A DNA stretch of 64,000 bases, taken from positions 1,488,001 to 1,552,000 of the forward strand of contig NZ_CP084703.1 of assembly GCF_020519665.1 (NCBI RefSeq), read 5' to 3'. This document shows positions 34,519-43,479 of the stretch, piece after piece (the first letter of the stretch is position 1; the number at the start of each line of letters is the position of its first letter). Below the pieces are notes generated by a model. It saw only the letters and a program-made list of their open reading frames with translations. It ran no database searches and was not told the origin of the DNA. The stretch is from Bacillus shivajii (lineage in GTDB: Bacteria; Bacillota; Bacilli; Bacillales; Salisediminibacteriaceae). The position numbers and the translations under genes were made by a program.

Positions 34519-34681
34519 TTCGACTCACTCCTATGGAAGAAAGATTCTGTCTTCATTATATTATAGTGCTTTATATAAATAAACGCATTTTCAAGCTAAT
34601 AATGGGGTTAAAAGTAATAATTTCACACGATGTTCACATCCGACATTTTTTGCAAGCATTATACTCTTAAAGTACATAACG

Positions 34682-35034
34682 TGAATCAATTTCATAATTA
34701 CGTTTTTCGCGAAATGAAACGAATGATATGATAAATTTTTTATTAAATGTACGTTTAATTTGAAAGTGAACATAACAAAAGACGGCGTCTCCGGGAGGAT
34801 CAGCGACGAGCAATACTTCTTCGAACTGCTTCGAGCTGCGACGAGTAATCGCAGGAACACTGTTTATCTGCGACGAGTAACCGCAGGAGCAACGAGCTGA
34901 AGATCCATTTAGGCGAAGAGTCGTCGAGCCTAAGTTAGCTGAAGACAAGCCCACGGGAAAGCGTCAGTCTGAAGTGAAGTTCACGCTCACCATTCGGAAT
35001 TTTGCATCTTATTTTGAGGTACGAAATTGATTCA
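34682..35034. mobile_element. MITE-like repeat, family 1, uninterrupted copy
   Basis: Terminal inverted repeats TGAATCAATTTC (34682-34693) and GAAATTGATTCA (35023-35034) bound a 353-bp non-coding element. The GC-rich middle has CTGCGACGAGTAATCGCAGG and similar stem-forming blocks. About 250 bp match the copy at 7594-9803 that is split by the group II intron. ACG on both sides may be a 3-bp target duplication. No transposase. Confidence 0.7.
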
Positions 35035-35151
35035 ACGTATAAAATTCGGAAGAAGAATTATTACAAAAGACAGGTTTAATGTTAAGAAAAAGAAGGGAAT
35101 TAGGACAATAATAGTGAATTGTATATAGAAATATAGTAGGAGGAATGCGTT

Positions 35152-35595
35152 ATGAGTAAAATGGATACGAAAGATTTTGTCATCGGAGCAATCGTCGGAG
35201 GAATTATTGGGGCTTCAACAGCGGTGCTCATGACTCCTAAGTCTGGAAGAGAGTTACGTGAAGATATTAATGAAAAAGCAACAACAGCGAAAGACAAAAC
35301 AGTTGAATTAACTAGTGTTGCAAAAGAAAAAGGGGCAGAATACTCTCAAATTGCGATGGAAAAATCCGATGAGTGGTCAAAGTTAGCAAAAGATCAGTGG
35401 GGGCGCATAACAGATAAAGGTGAAGAAATGACGCAAAAAGCGTCTGACTTAAGTCAAGATATTAAAAGTGACGTAAAAGATGCCATGGAGACTGAAAAAG
35501 AAGAAGGAAAGAAGTTAGCTCAACAAGTCATTCAAGACATTGAAGAAACACGTGATACGTTAAAAGAAGATGTTGAAGAATTAAAAAGTAAGTAA
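35152..35595 (+). CDS. YtxH domain general stress protein
   Basis: A 147-residue protein. Residues 8-30 are the glycine-rich membrane helix FVIGAIVGGIIGASTAVLM followed by PKSGRELREDI, which defines the YtxH family. The rest is a long charged helix with heptad-like spacing (residues 45-147). Such proteins belong to the general stress regulon in Bacillus and their function is unknown. The ATG has a GGAGGAA site. A strong terminator follows. Confidence 0.85.
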   Translation: MSKMDTKDFVIGAIVGGIIGASTAVLMTPKSGRELREDINEKATTAKDKTVELTSVAKEKGAEYSQIAMEKSDEWSKLAKDQWGRITDKGEEMTQKASDLSQDIKSDVKDAMETEKEEGKKLAQQVIQDIEETRDTLKEDVEELKSK

Positions 35596-35631
35596 AAAAG
35601 CAAGGGAATTTAATATGTGCAAAACATAATG

Positions 35632-35678
35632 AAAGAGGATGATTTATAAGTGCTAGGCACTTATAAATCATCCTCTTT
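35632..35678. terminator. Bidirectional terminator after the YtxH gene
   Basis: AAAGAGGATGATTTATAAGTG and its perfect complement CACTTATAAATCATCCTCTTT (21 bp) with a 5-nt loop. The same stem also ends tRNA-Gln on the other strand, 4 nt from its 3' end. Confidence 0.9.
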
Positions 35679-35682
35679 AAAA

Positions 35683-35757
35683 TGGCTGGGATGGCAGGAT
35701 TCGAACCTGCGCGTCACGAAGTCAAAGTCCGTTGCCTTGCCACTTGGCTACATCCCA
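35683..35757 (-). tRNA. tRNA-Gln(TTG)
   Basis: On the minus strand a 75-nt cloverleaf with encoded CCA: acceptor TGGGATG/CATCCCA, D arm GCCAAGTGGCAAGGC, anticodon loop CTTTGAC with TTG, T stem GCAGG/CCTGC with TTCGAAT. U1-A72 is typical of tRNA-Gln. Confidence 0.93.
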
Positions 35758-35795
35758 TTGGGTGACTAGTCATTAAGATGCTTCATTTATAAAAA

Positions 35796-35830
35796 AAATA
35801 TTCATTTTTTATAAAAAAAAGAAGGATTTT
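35796..35830 (+). promoter_or_regulatory. Putative ComK box upstream of comGA
   Basis: AAAT-ATTCA-TTTT (35796-35808) and AAAG-AAGGA-TTTT (35818-35830) each fit AAAA-N5-TTTT with one mismatch, separated by 9 nt (8 is a canonical spacing). It lies 53 nt before comGA. ComK activation of comG is established in B. subtilis. The region is A/T-rich, so chance matches are easier. Confidence 0.5.
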
Positions 35831-35882
35831 TATATTTCATGTCGAATATAGAGCTCGAAAGATTATGAAAAGCAGGTGATAC

Positions 35883-36953
35883 ATGAAAATGAAGATTGAA
35901 CAAAAAGCAAAAGAAATTTTGTCCTCCGCTGTTTCGTTTCAAGCCTCTGACATCCATCTCGTTCCATTAGAAAGAGAAGCGGTTATTCGCTATCGGATCG
36001 ATGGACAACTCATGGACATCCAAAAGGTCCCAAATCCACTAGCATTGAAATTAATCAGTCACTTGAAGTTTCTTTCAGGTATGGATGTTGGTGAAAGGAG
36101 ACGTGCTCAAAATAGCTCCTTAGAAATACCTATAGATGGAAGGAGGTATTCTGCGCGTTTATCTACATTTCCCTCGTCATTTCATGAAACACTCGTCATT
36201 CGATTATTTCCTCAAAGTGTCACATACACCTTGCAAGAACTATCAATTTTCCCAAAACAGGCAAATCAACTTACAGAAATTATACAGCAGCCAAGCGGAT
36301 TACTAATCATATGTGGCCCTACTGGTTCTGGTAAAACAACGACGATATACTCCTTATTGCATATGGTAGTAAATATGATGAACAGAAATATTATTACACT
36401 AGAAGATCCAATTGAACAAAGGCATGAGCGTCTGTTGCAAATGGAAATCAATGAAAGGGCAGGGATTACGTATGCACATGGCTTAAAAAGTTTGTTACGT
36501 CACGATCCCGACGTAATTATGTTAGGAGAAATCCGTGATGCAGAAACAGCAAAGATTGCGATAAGGTCAGCCCTTACAGGTCACTTTGTGATTACTACTC
36601 TCCATAGTGATAACACATTTAATGCTTTAAAAAGACTATACGAACTAGGGATTTCAACAAGTGACTTAAAAGATACGTTAAAGGGAATAGCGGCACAACG
36701 ATTAGTAGATATTACGTGTCCTTATTGTTTATCTGAATGTTATCCTCTTTGTCGAAAATATCGAAGAAAAAGAAGAGGAGCAGTGTTCGAACAGTTAGTA
36801 GGCACTCATTTAGAATTAGCACTTCAGTCCTTTCCTCATCCCCCAAAACTTTCGAAATTTCATACATTACAACAAGTGATTTTAAAAGGGATAGCACTAG
36901 GATATATTCATGAAAAAGAATATTTCCGTCTTGGAAAAGGAACGTTTCAATGA
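35883..36953 (+). CDS. comGA: Competence pseudopilus assembly ATPase ComGA
   Basis: The 356-residue traffic ATPase (GspE/PilB family) at the cytoplasmic face of the membrane that powers assembly of the competence pilus for DNA uptake. Walker A GPTGSGKTTTIYSLL (~145), Asp box LEDPIEQRHE (~175), Walker B HDPDVIMLGEIRDAET (~205), and the His box LRSALTGHFVITTLHS (~225). Only the short N-terminal domain is present, as usual for ComGA. A cysteine cluster CPYCLSECYPLC (~279) sits in the C-terminal part. First gene of comGA-GG; its stop overlaps comGB by 4 nt. Confidence 0.96.
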   Translation: MKMKIEQKAKEILSSAVSFQASDIHLVPLEREAVIRYRIDGQLMDIQKVPNPLALKLISHLKFLSGMDVGERRRAQNSSLEIPIDGRRYSARLSTFPSSFHETLVIRLFPQSVTYTLQELSIFPKQANQLTEIIQQPSGLLIICGPTGSGKTTTIYSLLHMVVNMMNRNIITLEDPIEQRHERLLQMEINERAGITYAHGLKSLLRHDPDVIMLGEIRDAETAKIAIRSALTGHFVITTLHSDNTFNALKRLYELGISTSDLKDTLKGIAAQRLVDITCPYCLSECYPLCRKYRRKRRGAVFEQLVGTHLELALQSFPHPPKLSKFHTLQQVILKGIALGYIHEKEYFRLGKGTFQ

Positions 36954-37972
36954 AACGGGTATTTCGGAACGACCTCGATAGAAGTCTTTGGCTAGAAGAT
37001 CTCGTTTCTTTGTTAGAAGAAGGGTTTAGTTTGGGGGAGTCATTATTACTCTTAACGAATATTCATAGAGGAAGAAAAAGAGTTTTTATTAAAGAGCTGT
37101 ATGAAGGATTACTTGAAGGAGAGCAACTTTCTACGCAACTAAGAAATGGAGGCTTTTCAAAAGAGATTATTAGTTATTTATATTTTATGGAAAAATACGG
37201 TGAAATTATCGAAGGTTTAAAAAATATGAAGGAGCTACTTCGCAAAAAGTACGAAACACAAAAGCAAGTGAAGAAAACATTAAATTATCCCCTTTTTCTT
37301 TTTATCATTATGGTATTGATGATCTCAGTTATGGCAGAGGGTGTGTTGCCACAATTTGAACAATACTTTGCTCAAATGAATCACGAGTTACCTTTCCTAA
37401 CACGAGGGATGATTTTTCTCCTTTCGCTTCTAAATCCGCTTACTTTACTCATTGCTTTATTTACCTTGTTACTTTTCCTTTTATGGCTTAATAAAAAATC
37501 ATTAGAGGAAAAGCTCCACTTCATCTTAAAGGTCCCATACATTCGAACGTTCACCCGTTCATATTTAACATATTATTTTACTGCTCAATTAGCTCCAATG
37601 TTAAATCATGGCTTTTCTTTAAAGCAGTCATTAAAAGTTATGAGCAAAGAATCATACAATCCATTTTTACAAGAAGAAGCAAAATATATTTATTTTCATC
37701 TTCTAGAAGGAGAACCTTTACCAGAAGTACTCAAGGAAAGGGGATATTATGAAGATCATCTACCTACAATCGTAGCGTTAGGTGAAAAGAAAGGGCAACT
37801 CGGAAAAGAGTTAGATCGTTATGCGAACTTTTTGTTTGAGAAATATTATGAAGATATGCAAAATAAAATATCGATCGCACAGCCACTGATCCTTACATTG
37901 ATAGGTACGATAATACTTGTCATCTTTTTATCGATGATGATGCCAGTTTTTCAAATGGTTGATGCAATGTAA
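36950..37972 (+). CDS. comGB: Competence pseudopilus membrane protein ComGB
   Basis: The 340-residue polytopic membrane platform protein of the competence pilus (GspF/PilC family) that couples ComGA to pilin insertion. It has two repeats of the GspF fold: residues ~10-150 with the helix FLFIIMVLMISVMAEGVLP, and ~200-335 ending with ILTLIGTIILVIFLSMMMPVF. Conserved GEI/GE(K)KGQL-type turns appear at YGEIIEGL and LGEKKGQLGKEL. ATG overlaps the comGA stop. Confidence 0.93.
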   Translation: MKRVFRNDLDRSLWLEDLVSLLEEGFSLGESLLLLTNIHRGRKRVFIKELYEGLLEGEQLSTQLRNGGFSKEIISYLYFMEKYGEIIEGLKNMKELLRKKYETQKQVKKTLNYPLFLFIIMVLMISVMAEGVLPQFEQYFAQMNHELPFLTRGMIFLLSLLNPLTLLIALFTLLLFLLWLNKKSLEEKLHFILKVPYIRTFTRSYLTYYFTAQLAPMLNHGFSLKQSLKVMSKESYNPFLQEEAKYIYFHLLEGEPLPEVLKERGYYEDHLPTIVALGEKKGQLGKELDRYANFLFEKYYEDMQNKISIAQPLILTLIGTIILVIFLSMMMPVFQMVDAM

Positions 37973-37997
37973 CGAAATATTGAAAGGAGAAGATCAA

Positions 37998-38342
37998 ATG
38001 AAAAAACAGTTCATCCAAACGACAAAATGGAAATCTGAATATGGATTTACGCTGATTGAGATGATGATCGTCCTCGTAATTATCTCCATTTTATTGTTAA
38101 TTGCTGTTCCAAACATGACGAAAAATAAAGGGATAGCAAATGATGCAGGGTGTGATGCGACGATCGAATTGTTACAAACACAAGTTGTAGCCTACCAAAT
38201 AGAGAACGATCAAGAAATTCCTGATTCAATTGATGAGTTAGAGGAGTATGTTGATCGGGAGAAGTTAACTTGCCCAGATGGGACTAAACTTACCATTGAT
38301 ACGGATGGGAAAGTAACAGTAGATAATGAGAAGAGTGAGTGA
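37998..38342 (+). CDS. comGC: Major competence pseudopilin ComGC
   Basis: 114 residues. Prepilin site YGFTLIEMMIVLVIISILLLI: ComC would cut after the Gly and N-methylate Phe. Two cysteines (AGCDATIE and KLTCPDG) match the intramolecular disulfide of ComGC made by the BdbDC system. This is the main subunit of the pilus that binds DNA. The start at 37998 has AAAGGAG upstream; the longer open frame lacks a ribosome site. Confidence 0.95.
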   Translation: MKKQFIQTTKWKSEYGFTLIEMMIVLVIISILLLIAVPNMTKNKGIANDAGCDATIELLQTQVVAYQIENDQEIPDSIDELEEYVDREKLTCPDGTKLTIDTDGKVTVDNEKSE

Positions 38343-38788
38343 TAATAGTGTGTGGTAGGAATCAACGGGGATTCACTTTTATTGAAATGCTCATTGTCCT
38401 TACAATGCTATCGGTTCTCATCAGCATTACGGTCCCCAGCTTCTTTAATATGAACAAAATGTTAGAGGGGCATTATTTCTTTAAGCAATTAGAGAGAGAT
38501 TTGAATGAGGCACAAATGAGAGCGATCTCCGAAGGGAGTTCAATTCGAGTGATTTTTTCTCATACTCAAAATCAATATTCCGTTCGTCGGGGCGTAGAAA
38601 CAATCAAAACAAGAACACTCCCTAAAGGTATGACTGTAAATCCAGGCTCCCTACCTCTTAATGGCATTCAATATCGGACAGATGGGACATTAATGAGAAC
38701 GGGAACGTTAAACTTTGTCTATCGTGGTGATTTTTATGAATTGAAGTTTCATTTTATTAGGGGGCGCTTTACCATTGAAAAATTGTAA
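38339..38788 (+). CDS. comGD: Minor competence pseudopilin ComGD
   Basis: 149 residues. Prepilin site RGFTFIEMLIVLTMLSVLIS near the N-terminus, followed by a GspH/FimT-like globular part (QMRAISEGSSIRVIFSHTQN). The start is a GTG at 38339 overlapping the comGC stop; a second GTG three codons on is possible. Overlaps comGE by 14 nt. Confidence 0.9.
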   Translation: MIIVCGRNQRGFTFIEMLIVLTMLSVLISITVPSFFNMNKMLEGHYFFKQLERDLNEAQMRAISEGSSIRVIFSHTQNQYSVRRGVETIKTRTLPKGMTVNPGSLPLNGIQYRTDGTLMRTGTLNFVYRGDFYELKFHFIRGRFTIEKL

Positions 38789-39098
38789 TGGATTCATGTT
38801 GATAGAAGTAATGATTGGAATGTTTATTATTAGCGTAATCATTTCAGTTATTTTTCCAGCGATATATTTCGTTCAGATCGAACGAGTTACATTGAAAGAG
38901 GAGAAAGCCGCAGAACATATCCTTCAGAGATTAACGTTTGAAAGTTTAAAAAATACAGGTCATCTTGAAGAGAAGGTCGTTTATAAAAACAATGTGACGT
39001 ATACCGTTATTTATGGTCAGAAACTCACTCATTCAGAATTATGTTTACAGTGGGAGGGGAGAAGTGGACGGTTATATGAAAGGTGTTCATATTTTTAA
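38775..39098 (+). CDS. comGE: Minor competence pseudopilin ComGE
   Basis: 107 residues. Short prepilin leader and site NGFMLIEVMIGMFIISVIIS. The body is small and poorly conserved as usual. The start is a TTG at 38775 inside the end of comGD. The comGF frame starts within its last codons. Identified by pilin signature plus operon position. Confidence 0.85.
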   Translation: MKNCNGFMLIEVMIGMFIISVIISVIFPAIYFVQIERVTLKEEKAAEHILQRLTFESLKNTGHLEEKVVYKNNVTYTVIYGQKLTHSELCLQWEGRSGRLYERCSYF

Positions 39099-39564
39099 AA
39101 GGACGTCAACACAAGATGGAATAACGTTAATCGAAACACTCGTTGTCCTCTCAATTTTCCTCATTATGATTAATGTGATCCCTTTGTTTTTCTCGGTCTT
39201 TTTACATGATGAAAACGAAAATGCTTTAAGTGATCAAGAATTTCAGCTCTTTGTAAAACAACTTAAAGCAGAGTTTCAGAAAAGTCGTTCATATGGAGTA
39301 AATGAATCGCATAATGAACTATACTTTCATCATGAAAATTCATTAGGACACACCGATATCGTTAAATTTGAACAGTATGGCAACGTTTTGCGAAGAAGAG
39401 TCAATGATTCAGGGCATGATGTATTCTTACACCGCATTTCAAGTTTCTTCGTACAAGAAAAGGAAATAGGGATATTTCTCACTATTGTAAGTGTCAATGG
39501 TAACTCTTTTGAAGCTTATATTATTCATCCAAAATCATTTATTCGTAAACACGTACAGGAGTAA
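39064..39564 (+). CDS. comGF: Minor competence pseudopilin ComGF
   Basis: 166 residues. Prepilin-like site DGITLIETLVVLSIFLIMIN, with Ile in place of the usual Phe after the cleavage Gly. ComGF-type C-terminal domain with YFHHENSLGHTDIVKFEQYG. The GTG at 39064 is chosen for its GGAGG site 6 nt away; an ATG at 39076 is the alternative. It overlaps comGE by 35 nt. Confidence 0.87.
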   Translation: MDGYMKGVHIFKRTSTQDGITLIETLVVLSIFLIMINVIPLFFSVFLHDENENALSDQEFQLFVKQLKAEFQKSRSYGVNESHNELYFHHENSLGHTDIVKFEQYGNVLRRRVNDSGHDVFLHRISSFFVQEKEIGIFLTIVSVNGNSFEAYIIHPKSFIRKHVQE

Positions 39565-39568
39565 TGAA

Positions 39569-39949
39569 ATGATGAACAATGAAAAAGGATTTATTCTTCT
39601 GCTGTCATTAAGCTTACTTAGTCTTAGCTCTGCGCTACTCATTCACCTTCTAATCATTTATGAGACAGAAAAATCCTTTATATATCTTGAAAAGGAAAGA
39701 AATAAAGTAGATAATTTATTACTAACAACATTGACTCATGTAGTTAATAATGTAGATGAAGTGATGAATGGAGACGATGGCACAATTCAGTTCCGTCGAG
39801 GACAAGCCAGCTATACAGTCGAGCTAAAAGAAGAGGTCGCTAAAATAACAATAAATGCTCAATCACAAAATGGCACAACACGTGTCCTTGACGTAGATTA
39901 TCATATGACCTTAGGAGAAATTTTAAATTGGAGTGAGAGGCCGCGATGA
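39569..39949 (+). CDS. comGG: Competence protein ComGG
   Basis: 126 residues, last gene of the operon. N-terminal hydrophobic segment in KGFILLLSLSLLSLSSALLI with a pilin-like leader but without the Glu at position 5, as usual for ComGG. AGGAG lies 7 nt before ATG 39569. The stop overlaps the aroK start (ATGA), so aroK may be read through from the competence operon. Confidence 0.85.
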   Translation: MMNNEKGFILLLSLSLLSLSSALLIHLLIIYETEKSFIYLEKERNKVDNLLLTTLTHVVNNVDEVMNGDDGTIQFRRGQASYTVELKEEVAKITINAQSQNGTTRVLDVDYHMTLGEILNWSERPR

Positions 39950-40443
39950 AATATAACATTTATTTAATTGGCTTTATGGGGGCAGGCAAAACAACCATAG
40001 GCAAACATCTAGCAAAGGATCTTCAAATGCCTTTTGTTGATTTAGACGAATGGATAGAAGCAAAAAATAATAAAAGAATTACTGATATTTTCCATGAAGA
40101 TGGTGAAAGTACTTTTCGGAAATTAGAATCAGCCAGTCTCCATGCACTCGATAATCTTGGAGGGGTTATTGCAACTGGTGGAGGGGTTGTAGAAAATGAT
40201 GCCAACATTGAGTTTATGAAAAATAACGGGACGCTTATTTACTTGAAATCTCCATTTAATGAGTTACTTGAGCGAATTAGTGGCGATGAAACTCGGCCAC
40301 TTACAAAAGGTGGACAACATAAATTGTTAAAAAGGTATGAAAAAAGGGAGCCTATGTATGAGAAGGCTGATCTACATGTTTATACATTTGAAAGTACACC
40401 TACTGATGTTTGTCGAAAAATTATGAAAATGTTGCGTGTATAA
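39946..40443 (+). CDS. aroK: Shikimate kinase
   Basis: Phosphorylates shikimate at the 3-hydroxyl with ATP, step five of the shikimate pathway. 165 residues, normal length. Walker A GFMGAGKTTIGKHLA (~8), shikimate-binding Asp in DLDEWIEAKNNKRITDIF (~32), Arg in STFRKLES (~57), GGGVVE (~83), and the lid arginine in DETRPLTKGG (~113). ATGA overlap with comGG. aroQ, another enzyme of the pathway, lies 20 kb downstream in the same window. Confidence 0.95.
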   Translation: MKYNIYLIGFMGAGKTTIGKHLAKDLQMPFVDLDEWIEAKNNKRITDIFHEDGESTFRKLESASLHALDNLGGVIATGGGVVENDANIEFMKNNGTLIYLKSPFNELLERISGDETRPLTKGGQHKLLKRYEKREPMYEKADLHVYTFESTPTDVCRKIMKMLRV

Positions 40444-40502
40444 TTTTCTTTATTGATGAAATACTTATATATGAATGGTAAAAAAAAGTGAGTGTGGTAG
40501 GA

Positions 40503-40688
40503 ATGAAAACAAATGATTATGTGAAATTTATGACTCAACAGTTTGTCTCATATGTTGATCAGCCGAAAGAAGAGAGGCTTGCTAAAAAACAGCAGAAGAA
40601 AGAATTGAAAGAGCCAAGGTCTTACCGCTGGTTTGGGTTAATTCCGATGTCTCTATCTGTTACGGCAAAAAAATTACGGAAAAAATAA
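40503..40688 (+). CDS. yqzE: YqzE family protein
   Basis: A 61-residue basic protein, MKTNDYVKFMTQQFVSYVDQ at the start and a KKLRKK tail, as in YqzE which follows comGG/aroK in B. subtilis. One hydrophobic patch (WFGLIPMSLSV) is too short for a firm membrane call. Start at 40503 by homology; a GTG at 40488 is also open. Function unknown. A good terminator follows. Confidence 0.85.
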   Translation: MKTNDYVKFMTQQFVSYVDQPKEERLAKKQQKKELKEPRSYRWFGLIPMSLSVTAKKLRKK

Positions 40689-40695
40689 TCTTTTA

Positions 40696-40740
40696 TAAGG
40701 CTGTTTCACATGTACAAATCATATGAAACAGCCTTTTTTT
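40696..40740 (+). terminator. Terminator of comG-aroK-yqzE region
   Basis: AAGGCTGTTTCA(C)ATG pairs with CATATGAAACAGCCTT, followed by TTTTTT. Confidence 0.9.
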
Positions 40741-40809
40741 GTTTGATGATTTTGATTTTTAAAGTTAAGGCTCATTTCGTAAACTTTGTTGCTATTTTTA
40801 AAAAGATTG

Positions 40810-40925
40810 GTTGAGTGAAAGGCGGCGACTCCAGCGGGAAAAGCAACGGCTGAAGACCCCGCAGGAACGAGGAGGCTGAAGCGTTGCCCGCGGAAAGCGC
40901 CCGTCTGTAACGTAAACCAAGCCTG
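40810..40925. repeat. Interspersed GC-rich repeat, family 4, copy 4
   Basis: AAAGGCGGCGACTCCAGCGG, then CTGAAGACCCCGCAGG and GCGCCCGTCTGTAACG. Its reverse complement is recognisable at 48385-48470. No ORF. Confidence 0.7.
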
Positions 40926-40963
40926 AAAGATTTCTCGAAAACAACAATCTATGCGGAAAGAGC

Positions 40964-41758
40964 CTAAGTTAAAGGATGGTTAGCAAAATAAAATAGTCCA
41001 CCATTAATGATATTAATTTTTACTAGTGGTTCGTATTGTTGTTTAAGTGCTTCTTTTTCCATTTCATATGTTGAAGGTTTCTCATCATATTCTTCGTAAA
41101 ATGCTTCAAGTAAACGTTCATCCTCTTGCCAACGTTGGGCAGCTTCATATGCCCAAGCGTGATTTTCCTTTTCTAACGTAAGCAGGATTTGTTTTTTGAT
41201 TCGCTCGATTCCAGACTTTGGCTTAATGATTGGGTTAATCGTATAACAATAATCAGGAATAGCTTCTTGGAAGTCCTTATTTTTCATTAAAGAATGGAAA
41301 TCACTAATCATCTCCCCTGTAATTAGGTTTAGCCCAATTGAAAATAGTTGCTCTTTCGTACGGTCACAGCAATAGGAAACAATCACATTCAAAACAAGCC
41401 ATGGATTTAACCCAATGGAGGGCTTGTTTACTTGAATGGATTCATATAATAAGGCATGACTGCCTTGTTCAATGGCTGTTTCAAATATTTGATGAAGTCT
41501 AGGTGCACCAAAATGAAGGGCTTCCCCTTTTAACCCTTCAGGTGCATTGTTTTGGTCAGTAATTAAAGTGAGTTTCATTGGGTTTGGAACCCCGCCCATT
41601 TTCTCTAAATAATGCCAATAAAATGGGCGGTTCATTAATGCTTTATCCATGTCGATCGATAATTGTATGTGTAAGTAACTCGGAGATTCTTCAAGAATTT
41701 CACTTTCGTTTTCAACAAAGAACTGTTTAACATAACTATGAATTTGCTCTGTATTCAT
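40964..41758 (-). CDS. yqhG: YqhG family protein
   Basis: A 264-residue cytosolic protein of a family known only by its linkage to the SNF2-type YqhH. Features: N-terminal NTEQIHSYVKQFFVENES, RPFYWHYLEKMGGVPNPM (~36), FGAPRLHQIFE (~71), and an acidic helical C-terminus. GGGGGGAGG lies 5 nt before ATG 41758. It overlaps the end of yqhH by 23 nt, so the two are coupled. No function is known; a joint role with the helicase is inferred. Confidence 0.85.
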   Translation of the reverse strand: MNTEQIHSYVKQFFVENESEILEESPSYLHIQLSIDMDKALMNRPFYWHYLEKMGGVPNPMKLTLITDQNNAPEGLKGEALHFGAPRLHQIFETAIEQGSHALLYESIQVNKPSIGLNPWLVLNVIVSYCCDRTKEQLFSIGLNLITGEMISDFHSLMKNKDFQEAIPDYCYTINPIIKPKSGIERIKKQILLTLEKENHAWAYEAAQRWQEDERLLEAFYEEYDEKPSTYEMEKEALKQQYEPLVKINIINGGLFYFANHPLT

Positions 41759-43406
41759 GAGAACCTCCCCCCTTAGCATGTAATATAGATGTTAAATTAT
41801 CCATTTTAATCTTCATTTCTCCTTGCGTCTCAGATTCAAGAAGAATATTTTTTACGTGATCTTCAACTGGTTCATCAGAAAACTTCTCTAATATTTCATC
41901 TAGTTCACCAATAACACCTTCAAAGAGGCCGATCTTCTTGTAGAGTAATTGTAAAATATGATCTTCAACAGTGTTTTTTACAGCAAAATTATAGATTTGA
42001 ACATCGTGTTCTTGCCCTAAGCGATGGATTCGACCAATTCTTTGTTCTATTCGCATTGGATTCCATGGTAGGTCGTAATTAATCATATGGTGGCAAAATT
42101 GAAGGTTGATCCCTTCACCACCTGCCTCTGTTGCAATGAGAACTTGCGCATGGTCACGGAATAATTGCTTCATCCAATCCTTCTTACTTCGTTTGAATCC
42201 GCCGCGAAATGGGACGGATTTAACCCCATGTTGAGCGAGGAACCATTGTAAATATAGTTGTGTTGCACGGTATTCAGTGAAAATGATTACCTTATCATTA
42301 CAGTCTTGAATTAATTCCAAAGCTTTTTCAGCTTTTGAATTCACTTGTACGTTATTTATGAACTGTAGTAATTGTTCAACTTCTTCTTTTACATACTCAT
42401 TTTCACCGTATTGCTTCATTAGGTTATTTAATGTCATATAAACGGCTTCACGGCTTGAGCATGCTTCACGCTGTAACGTTAATGTTGTAAAACCTAGGCC
42501 CATTAAGGATTCGTCATTTTTCCATCGATGTTTCCATTCACTAATTGCTTCATATAATTGTTTTTCTTCATTAGAAAAGTCAACTTGGACAGTTTGAACA
42601 CGACGTTTTGGCCAAGGCATGTCTGAATCTGAACGTCTGTTTCGAATCATTACCTTTTGTATAAGTTGATTAAGCTGTTCTTGATTTTCTCCATCTTGAT
42701 ATTGTTCAATAAACGAGGTTTCATCTCCGAGATGACCTGGCTTTAAAATAGAGATAAGGTGAAACACTTCACTCAAACGATTTTGGATCGGAGTTGCCGT
42801 AAGTAAAAGGCAAAACTTCTTTTTTAATTCACGTACAAACTTATAGTTTTTCGTTTCTTTATTTTTTAATTTATGTGCTTCGTCAATAATGAGAAAGTCA
42901 AAATCAATTTCCTTTAAGATTGAGGCATGAGGTTCTCTTTTTGCCGTGTCAAGTGATGTGACCATGACATCGACATGTTCCCAAGCAGGATTCTTCCTTT
43001 GTTCAACTGCAGGGATATAAAACTTTTCATTTAACTCCTTACACCATTGGGTAACAAGAGAGGCCGGTGCAAGAATTAATACTTTTTTTGCTAAGCGACG
43101 AATCATGTATTCTTTCAAAATTAACCCAGCTTCTATCGTTTTACCTAGACCAACTTCATCTGCTAAGATCGCTTTTCCGTTCATTTCTTCAATGACCCGT
43201 TGGGCTGTTTCGTATTGGTGCGGAAAAATATTTAAATGTGGTAAATGATTGGGAGAAATTAACCCATTAAAATCATCGATCATTTGATGTTTTCTTGCTT
43301 CAACAGCCATTAAATATTTTGACCAACTGCTGAAATCACGATGGTTTTCTAAACAATCTTGAAATGATTCAACCCATGCTTCATTAAATTCAATTCTCGG
43401 TTCCAC
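41736..43406 (-). CDS. yqhH: SNF2-family DNA/RNA translocase YqhH
   Basis: A 556-residue SF2 ATPase of the SNF2 family. Motif I LADEVGLGKTIEAGLILKEY (~82), motif Ia LILAPASLVTQW (~107), motif II IIDEAHKL (~172, DEAH), motif III LLTATPIQN (~199), motif IV region IIFTEYRATQLYLQWF (~385), motif V ATEAGGEGINLQF (~425), motif VI RIEQRIGRIHRLGQ (~450). Such enzymes translocate on double-stranded DNA to remodel bound proteins. The GTG at 43406 is chosen for AGGAG 8 nt away; a TTG at 43424 is also open. First gene of the yqhH-yqhG pair. Confidence 0.92.
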   Translation of the reverse strand: MEPRIEFNEAWVESFQDCLENHRDFSSWSKYLMAVEARKHQMIDDFNGLISPNHLPHLNIFPHQYETAQRVIEEMNGKAILADEVGLGKTIEAGLILKEYMIRRLAKKVLILAPASLVTQWCKELNEKFYIPAVEQRKNPAWEHVDVMVTSLDTAKREPHASILKEIDFDFLIIDEAHKLKNKETKNYKFVRELKKKFCLLLTATPIQNRLSEVFHLISILKPGHLGDETSFIEQYQDGENQEQLNQLIQKVMIRNRRSDSDMPWPKRRVQTVQVDFSNEEKQLYEAISEWKHRWKNDESLMGLGFTTLTLQREACSSREAVYMTLNNLMKQYGENEYVKEEVEQLLQFINNVQVNSKAEKALELIQDCNDKVIIFTEYRATQLYLQWFLAQHGVKSVPFRGGFKRSKKDWMKQLFRDHAQVLIATEAGGEGINLQFCHHMINYDLPWNPMRIEQRIGRIHRLGQEHDVQIYNFAVKNTVEDHILQLLYKKIGLFEGVIGELDEILEKFSDEPVEDHVKNILLESETQGEMKIKMDNLTSILHAKGGGSHEYRANS

Positions 43407-43479
43407 AAGTATCTCTCCTAGCAATTATCGGTTCTTTTTTCATTGGCTACCTTGAAAATAAGTGCTTATGTTTGACAGC

